From: Actinocatenispora comari | Lineage (GTDB): Bacteria; Actinomycetota; Actinomycetes; Mycobacteriales; Micromonosporaceae | DNA length: 64,000 nt | Direction of reading: 5' to 3' | Assembly: GCF_017312725.1 (NCBI RefSeq) | Contig: NZ_BOPO01000033.1 | Location: 1 to 64,000 of the forward strand | Shown here: positions 59,299 through 64,000 of the stretch, piece by piece | Layout: the number at the start of each line of letters is the position of its first letter | Numbering within the stretch: position 1 is the stretch's first letter | Program-made: the position numbers and the translations under genes | The notes under the pieces: generated by a model | Seen by the model: only the letters and a program-made list of their open reading frames with translations | The model's database searches: none | Told to the model about the DNA's origin: nothing

Positions 59299-59856
59299 TC
59301 AGCGGGTGAACAGCGGGAGCACGATGTCGTCGACGATCTCGACCAGTGCCGATTCGGGCGCCGGCGCGTGCGTGACCACCATCTCGTGCCGGACCAGGTC
59401 CATCGGCAGCCGCGCCATCCGCGGCGTGATCCGGGGCAGGTCGATCTCGCCGCGGTCCGCGGCGCGCCGCAGGATGGTCATCGTCCAGCTCGGCTCCGCC
59501 TCGAAGATCTCGCTCTGCACGTGCGGGAACTCGGCGATCAGCCCGTGCATCAGGTCGTGCCCGAGCTCCCGGTACCGGCCGGACGCGCGGCGCAGCACGG
59601 CGAGCAGGTCCTCGCGCAGCGAACCGGTGTTCGGAACGTCCTCGGCGAGCGGGACGACCCGGCGGCGCATCGCGGCGACCATCAGCTGCGCCCGGCTCGG
59701 CCAGCGCCGGTAGATCACCGCCTTGCCGGTACCGGCGCGGGCGGCGACGCCCTCCATGGTCAGGTTCCCGTAGCCGACCTCGGCGAACTCGTCCCAGGCT
59801 GCGGTGAGGATCGCGTCCTCCAGCACGGCGCCGCGTCGGCGTGATCCGCTTGTCAC
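59299..59856 (-). CDS. TetR-family transcriptional regulator
   Basis: 185 residues. Helix-turn-helix: LEDAILTAAWDEFAEVGYGNLTMEGVAARAGTGKAVIYRRWPSRAQLMVAAM; the C-terminal domain is of the TetR_C type (SLREDLLAVLRRASGRYRELGHDLMHGLIAEFP). GTG 59856 is preceded by GGGGGT. It is divergent from an MFS pump, which it probably represses. Confidence 0.9.
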   Translation of the reverse strand: MTSGSRRRGAVLEDAILTAAWDEFAEVGYGNLTMEGVAARAGTGKAVIYRRWPSRAQLMVAAMRRRVVPLAEDVPNTGSLREDLLAVLRRASGRYRELGHDLMHGLIAEFPHVQSEIFEAEPSWTMTILRRAADRGEIDLPRITPRMARLPMDLVRHEMVVTHAPAPESALVEIVDDIVLPLFTR

Positions 59857-59873
59857 CCGGTACCCCCCTGGAT

Positions 59874-59922
59874 ACGGCCGTTCCTTGAGCGTATCGTCCG
59901 ATATTAGAGACGGCCGTTTCTT
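59874..59922. promoter_or_regulatory. duplicated ACGGCCGT sites between tetR and MFS
   Basis: ACGGCCGTTCCTT (59874-59886) and ACGGCCGTTTCTT (59910-59922) are direct copies with one mismatch, 36 bp apart. Each centres on the palindrome ACGGCCGT. The A/T-rich stretch between them (near 59899-59905) could hold the -10 region. Confidence 0.65.
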
Positions 59923-59937
59923 ATTGGGGTGGTGGAC

Positions 59938-61338
59938 ATGACGACGACGGAGGTCGTCGACGACCGGCGGCTGCACCGGCTCGCCTGGGTGCTGATCATC
60001 GGCGGCATCGCGCCGCTGCTGGACACCACGATCGTCAACGTCGCGCTCGACCGGATCGGCCGCGAGCTGCACGCGCCGGTCGCCACCGTGCAGTGGATCG
60101 TCGCCGGCTACCTGCTCGCGTTCGCCGTCGCCATCCCGCTGTCCGGCTGGCTCGTCGCGCGGTACGGCGCCCGCCGGATGTGGCTCGCCGCCCTCGTGCT
60201 GTTCCTGATCGGCTCGATCGCCGCCGGCCTGTCCTGGAACGTCGGCAGCCTGATCGCGTTCCGGGTGTTCCAGGGGCTCGGCGGCGGGCTGATCCAGCCG
60301 CTGCTGACCACGCTGCTGGTCCGCGCCGCCGGCGGCCGCCCGCTCGGCACCCTGATGGCCACCGTCAGCACCCCGGCGGTGGTGGTACCGATCCTCGGGC
60401 CGGTGCTCGGCGGCCTGATCGTCACCGGCCTGAACTGGCGCTGGGTCTTCTTCGTCAACGTACCGATCGTCCTGGTGGCGATCGGCCTGGCGGCCCGCGC
60501 GCTGCCCCGCGACGGTGCCGCACACCCCGGCGCGCACCTCGACCTCGCCGGGCTGGCCCTGCTGTCCCCCGCGCTGGCCGCCCTGATCTACGGGCTGTCC
60601 ACCGCCGGTGCGCACGGCTTCGGCGCGCCGCGCACGCTGGTACCGCTGGCCGCCGGGATCGTGCTGCTCGCCGGCTACCTGGCGTACGCGCTGCGCAGCC
60701 GGCGGGAGCCGGCGATCGACCTGCGACTGTTCCGGCACCGCACGTTCGCCGGCGCGGCCGGGCTGATGTTCCTCGCCGGCGTCTCGATGTTCGGCGCGAT
60801 GCTGCTGCTTCCGCTGTACTACCAGCAGATCCGCGGCGCGTCGGCGCTGCTGGCCGGGTTGCTGCTGGCGCCGCAGGGGATCGGCTCGCTGCTGCCACGG
60901 CGACTGGCCGGCCGGCTCGTCGACCGGATCGGGCCGCGGCCGGTCATCCTCACCGGCGCCGCGCTCACCGTCGCCGGCACCGTCCCGTTCGCGCTCGCCG
61001 GCACGCACCCCGACCCGGTACTGCTGGGTGTCGCCCTGGTGGTCCGCGGCGCCGGGCTGACCTCGGTGACGATCGCGGTGATGGCGACCGCGTTCGACGG
61101 GCTGGCCGCCGCCGAGGTGCCGCACGCCAGCAGCGCCATCCGGATCGTGCAGCAGCTCGGCGGCTCCTTCGGTACCGCGGTGCTCGCCGCCGTGCTGGTG
61201 CGCGCCGCGGCGGGCAGTCCCGGTACCGCCGGGCACGCCGCGGCGTTCGGCACCACGTTCTGGTGGACCATCGGCTGCACCGCGCTCGCCCTGCTCCCCG
61301 TGCTGCTGCTCCCGTCCCGCCGCCGTACGGCAGCGTGA
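59938..61338 (+). CDS. MFS drug transporter, DHA2 family
   Basis: 466 residues, about 13-14 helices. PLLDTTIVNVALDRIGRELHAPVATVQWIVAGYLLAFAVAIPLSGWLVARYGARRMW carries the D1 and A motifs and PILGPVLGGLIVTGLNWRWVFFVNVPI the antiporter motif C. It resembles EmrB/LfrA-type exporters. ATG 59938 is chosen over GTG 59929 because GGGGTGG lies just upstream. Induction by a substrate of the TetR protein is likely. Confidence 0.9.
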   Translation: MTTTEVVDDRRLHRLAWVLIIGGIAPLLDTTIVNVALDRIGRELHAPVATVQWIVAGYLLAFAVAIPLSGWLVARYGARRMWLAALVLFLIGSIAAGLSWNVGSLIAFRVFQGLGGGLIQPLLTTLLVRAAGGRPLGTLMATVSTPAVVVPILGPVLGGLIVTGLNWRWVFFVNVPIVLVAIGLAARALPRDGAAHPGAHLDLAGLALLSPALAALIYGLSTAGAHGFGAPRTLVPLAAGIVLLAGYLAYALRSRREPAIDLRLFRHRTFAGAAGLMFLAGVSMFGAMLLLPLYYQQIRGASALLAGLLLAPQGIGSLLPRRLAGRLVDRIGPRPVILTGAALTVAGTVPFALAGTHPDPVLLGVALVVRGAGLTSVTIAVMATAFDGLAAAEVPHASSAIRIVQQLGGSFGTAVLAAVLVRAAAGSPGTAGHAAAFGTTFWWTIGCTALALLPVLLLPSRRRTAA

Positions 61339-61437
61339 CCGACCGGCGCACTGGGGCGAGGGTGGTCCGCGCGGTGTGTTCCGAGGTCGCGCCGGAGAGG
61401 CGATGGGCGGTGGGCGGTGGGCGCCTACGCTGACGGC

Positions 61438-61935
61438 GTGCGAGGACGGTTGCCGCGGGGCGGCGGGTGGCGGGTGTGGTGCCGGCGGGCGCCGTGGCGC
61501 GGCTGCCGCACCGGCCGACCGCTGGCCCGGCTGCTCGACCTGCTCGACCTGGACATCGACCCGATCTCGGTGCTGTGCCTGCTGATCGCGCTGCCGCTGC
61601 TGGTGGTGATGGCCGCCGAACAGGTGTTGCGGCTGGTCCTGACGCCGGTCGCGGTGCTGGTCCGGGCGCTGTTCGGGCTGCCCTGGCCGGTCGAGATCGC
61701 CTACGGCCGGTTCGGCCGCCGCGAGTCCAGCCTGGTGCTGGTCGACGGGTACGCCACGGCGGCCCGGGTGCGCGACGCCGTCGCCGGGCGGCTGGCGTCC
61801 GGCGCGCCGCTCGCCGACCCGGCGTTCCAACAGTGGCTGTCCGAGGTCGGCGCGATGTTCCTGCCGACCCGGCCCCGCGGCACCCTGCGCCGGCTGTACC
61901 GGGCCAGCCGCCAGCTCGCCGGCTCCCGCCGCTGA
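61438..61935 (+). CDS. conserved hypothetical membrane-associated protein
   Basis: 165 residues. A basic N-terminus (about 1-30, many Arg/Gly/Trp) precedes a leucine-rich amphipathic stretch and one or two transmembrane segments (ISVLCLLIALPLLVVMAAEQVLRLVLTPVAVLVRALFG). The C-terminal soluble half is predicted helical and basic. Function is not recognised. GTG 61438 follows a TACGCT -10-like box (61426-61431) by 6 nt with no ribosome site, so it is probably leaderless. Confidence 0.65.
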   Translation: MRGRLPRGGGWRVWCRRAPWRGCRTGRPLARLLDLLDLDIDPISVLCLLIALPLLVVMAAEQVLRLVLTPVAVLVRALFGLPWPVEIAYGRFGRRESSLVLVDGYATAARVRDAVAGRLASGAPLADPAFQQWLSEVGAMFLPTRPRGTLRRLYRASRQLAGSRR

Positions 61936-61995
61936 CGGCGCGCAGCCGCACGGTTTCGCCGCCGATCCCGGAGTCGTACTCGACGGCCACGGGGG

Positions 61996-63021
61996 TCAGG
62001 GCAGGGCGACGCCGGGCGGGCGCCAGACGTCCATGTCGACGGCCCGGACCGCGCGGCCGGCGTCGTCGAGGACCCGGCCCATCAGTTTGTGGTGCCGCAG
62101 CACGATGGCGCGCTCGGCGATCGACATCCCAGGAAAGCGGGCGGACAGGCTGATCTCCAGCCGTTGCAGGTCGGCCAGCGCCGGCAGCCACACGGTGACG
62201 ACCAGGTTCTGGGTGCCGGCCACCGCCGCGCACAGCCGTACCTCCGGGCGCGAGGCGATCGCCGCCGCGGTGGCGGCGAGCTCCCCGGGCGGCACGTTCG
62301 CCCACAGCGTCGCGGACACCGGCCGGTGCGAGGCGTACCGGGCGAGTTCGCACCGGATCGTCAGCACGCCGTCGTCGAGCATCCGGGCCACCCGGCGCCG
62401 GGCGGTCGCCGCGGTGATGCCGGCCGCAGCGGCCAGCTCCGCGTACGGCACCCGGCCGTCCCGGCCCAGGGCGAGCGCCAGCGGCCGGTCCACGGTACGC
62501 AACTCGCCGGTCCCGGTGGCCCGGCTCAGCGCGGACCGGCGGAGCCGGTCCCGGGCGGCGGCGTCCAGCACGCCGACGCGCCAGCTGGAGCCCTCCGCGT
62601 ACACGTCGGTGACCATCGTGGTGCGGGTGGCGGTGACGCCGGGCAGCCGGGACAGCCGGCCGACCAGGTAGTCGGACAGGTCGGCGAGGCCGGTGGTCCA
62701 CACGGTGAGAAGCAGGTCGCAGCTGCCGGTGGTGTGCTCGACGGTGACCGCGTGCGGATCGTCCAGGATCTGCGCGGTGATCTCGGACAGCCGGCCGGGC
62801 AGGCAGGAGACCGCGACGAGCGCCAGGCTGGTGCGGCGCATCAGCGTGGCCGACCCGTACCCGGTGATCCAGGCGTCACCGGCCGCGGACAGCCGCTGCC
62901 AGCGCCGGGCGACGGTCACCGGATCGGCGCCGAGCACGGCACCGAGCAGCGACCAGGACGCCCGCGGCGCGATCTGCAACGCGTGCACCAGGGCCAGGTC
63001 GGCATCGTCGAAATCCTGCAT
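61996..63021 (-). CDS. double Lrp/AsnC-family transcriptional regulator
   Basis: 341 residues, twice the usual Lrp length. Two Lrp units are fused: first winged helix DDADLALVHALQIAPRASWSLLGAVLGADPVTVARRWQRL with RAM-type region TSLALVAVSCLPGRL, and second winged helix RPLALALGRDGRVPYAELAAAAGITAATARRRVARM with PVSATLWANVPPGELAATAAAIASRPEVR. Such fusions are common in actinobacteria. Its divergent neighbour, an MHS-family carrier, is the likely target; an amino acid or organic acid would be the effector. Confidence 0.88.
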   Translation of the reverse strand: MQDFDDADLALVHALQIAPRASWSLLGAVLGADPVTVARRWQRLSAAGDAWITGYGSATLMRRTSLALVAVSCLPGRLSEITAQILDDPHAVTVEHTTGSCDLLLTVWTTGLADLSDYLVGRLSRLPGVTATRTTMVTDVYAEGSSWRVGVLDAAARDRLRRSALSRATGTGELRTVDRPLALALGRDGRVPYAELAAAAGITAATARRRVARMLDDGVLTIRCELARYASHRPVSATLWANVPPGELAATAAAIASRPEVRLCAAVAGTQNLVVTVWLPALADLQRLEISLSARFPGMSIAERAIVLRHHKLMGRVLDDAGRAVRAVDMDVWRPPGVALP

Positions 63022-63189
63022 CAGTGGGCGAGGCTAACGTTCGATCCTGCGTTTCGGCGACCGACTTCGGGTACCCGGGGCAATGATCTGCCCATCCCCC
63101 ACGAATCGAGGCGTCCCCATGAACGGCCAGCATCGAACGCATCGTGCGCGCACCAGCCTCCGGACCGGTCCGGCCCGGGGGGAACAGGC

Positions 63190-64000
63190 ATGAGCGAGAC
63201 GGCCACCTTGCCGCTCGGGCTGGCCGGTCGGCTGCGGCAGGTCGCCGCGGCGTCGGTCGGCAACGCGATCGAGTGGTACGACTGGTACACCTACACGTTC
63301 CTGGCCAGCACGTTCGGGCCGCTGATCTTCCCCAGCCACAATCCGATCACGTCCGCGCTGGAGACGTTCGGCGTGTTCGCGGTCGGGTTCTTCATGCGCC
63401 CGATCGGCGGCCTGCTGCTCGGCAGCGTGGCCGACCGGTTCGGCCGGCGCACCGCGCTGACCGTGACGATCCTGCTGATGGGCCTGGGCAGCCTGCTGGT
63501 CGGCATCGTGCCCACCTACGCCGCGGTCGGCGTGCTGGCACCGGTCATCCTGGTACTCGCCCGGCTGATCTCCGGGCTGTCGATCGGCGGCGAGTTCGCG
63601 GCCTCGACCACGTTCCTGGTCGAGTCGGCCGGGCCGCGCCGCCGCGGCCTGTTCGCCAGCTTCCAGTACGTGTCGACGACCATCGGCCAGCTCGTCGCGT
63701 CCGGGCTGTCCGCGCTGCTGGTGGTACTGCTGTCGGACCACGCCATGACCGGCTGGGGCTGGCGGATCCCGTTCCTGCTCGGCGCGGTACTCGCGCTGTT
63801 CGGGCTGTGGCTGCGCCGCGGTGTGCGGGAGACCAAGCACGTCGCCGCGACCGACCGGCCGCGCTTCTACGAGGCGCTGATCCGGCACCCGAAGCAGTCG
63901 CTGCTGATCGTCGGGATCACCATCGGCGGCACCATCGCCTACTACTCGTGGACCGCGTACCTGCCGACCTACGCGCAGCAGAACGTCGGGTTCGACAAGG
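63190..64000 (+). CDS. MHS-family MFS transporter (ProP/KgtP/ShiA-like), cut by the right edge
   Basis: The first 270 codons are present from ATG 63190 (GGGGGGAA upstream) to the window end. The N-terminus SVGNAIEWYDWYTYTFLASTFGP is the hallmark of the metabolite:H+ symporter family. Motif A GSVADRFGRRTALTVTILLMG, the RLISGLSIGGEFAASTTFLVESA segment and WGWRIPFLLGAVLALFGLWLRRGVRET follow. Substrates in the family include proline/betaine, alpha-ketoglutarate, shikimate and citrate; which one cannot be told. The divergent double Lrp regulator probably controls it. Confidence 0.9.
   Translation, partial: MSETATLPLGLAGRLRQVAAASVGNAIEWYDWYTYTFLASTFGPLIFPSHNPITSALETFGVFAVGFFMRPIGGLLLGSVADRFGRRTALTVTILLMGLGSLLVGIVPTYAAVGVLAPVILVLARLISGLSIGGEFAASTTFLVESAGPRRRGLFASFQYVSTTIGQLVASGLSALLVVLLSDHAMTGWGWRIPFLLGAVLALFGLWLRRGVRETKHVAATDRPRFYEALIRHPKQSLLIVGITIGGTIAYYSWTAYLPTYAQQNVGFDK

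Overview
The window is chromosomal DNA of very high G+C content with GTG and TTG starts, SD-led and apparently leaderless genes side by side, IdeR/DmdR-type iron boxes and DnaA boxes of the TTGTCCACA type. This fits a filamentous actinomycete. Gene content (ectoine-type Ehu transporter, many GntR/IclR/LacI/TetR regulators, sugar and siderophore ABC systems) resembles Micromonosporaceae, but I cannot fix the genus. No rRNA, tRNA or CRISPR array was seen.

Layout. 0-15.7 kb: mostly single housekeeping or hypothetical genes: a Pro-rich partial gene, an exported beta-propeller, prephenate dehydrogenase, MtnA, a PHP protein, a DUF885 protein, DUF3024, an exported S15 peptidase, an old-yellow-enzyme homologue, an aldo/keto reductase, a PP2C-like protein and an MFS pump. 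This stretch also holds a tight DnaA-box cluster (7.7-7.8 kb) and a large non-coding inverted repeat (11.2-11.9 kb). 15.8-23.7 kb: an oxidative galactoside island with GH42 beta-galactosidase, ABC sugar importer, SDR dehydrogenase, GntR regulator and D-galactonate dehydratase. 23.8-28.1 kb: ehuBCDA-like importer with a divergent GntR regulator. 28.1-31.6 kb: MFS, DUF218, GNAT and VOC genes. 31.6-39.6 kb: an Opp/Dpp-type importer with its IclR regulator, divergent from a histidine phosphatase, an EEP phosphoesterase and the binding protein, around a perfect 28-bp palindrome. 39.7-42.1 kb: two uncharacterised proteins with a LacI regulator behind a triple dyad array. 42.2-48.1 kb: a six-gene operon (N-acyl-D-amino-acid deacylase, IclR, PLP lyase, KDPG aldolase, KDG kinase, RidA). 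48.1-49.7 kb: a TnpB element. 49.7-53.8 kb: a frameshifted GNAT, a RibD/DHFR-like reductase with TetR, and an MFS pump with an XRE regulator. 53.9-59.2 kb: an iron-regulated siderophore uptake locus whose permease gene carries an in-frame MITE-like insert. 59.3-64 kb: TetR/MFS pair, a small membrane protein, a double Lrp regulator and a truncated MHS-family transporter.

How the genes work together. The most coherent system is the 42.2-48.1 kb operon. I read it as converting an N-acylated D-aminoaldonate (for example N-acetyl-D-glucosaminate from oxidised chitin or GlcNAc) to D-glucosaminate, then 2-keto-3-deoxygluconate, KDPG, and finally pyruvate plus glyceraldehyde-3-phosphate, with RidA clearing the imine intermediate. 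Its kinase and aldolase could also finish the galactonate branch begun by dgoD 20 kb upstream, because the dgoD cluster has no kinase or aldolase of its own.

At DNA level the most notable signals are the DnaA-box cluster, the in-frame MITE, the 11.2-11.9 kb inverted repeat, and a motif TCCACA-N2-GGA that recurs about 40 times more often than base composition predicts and is read in several codon phases.
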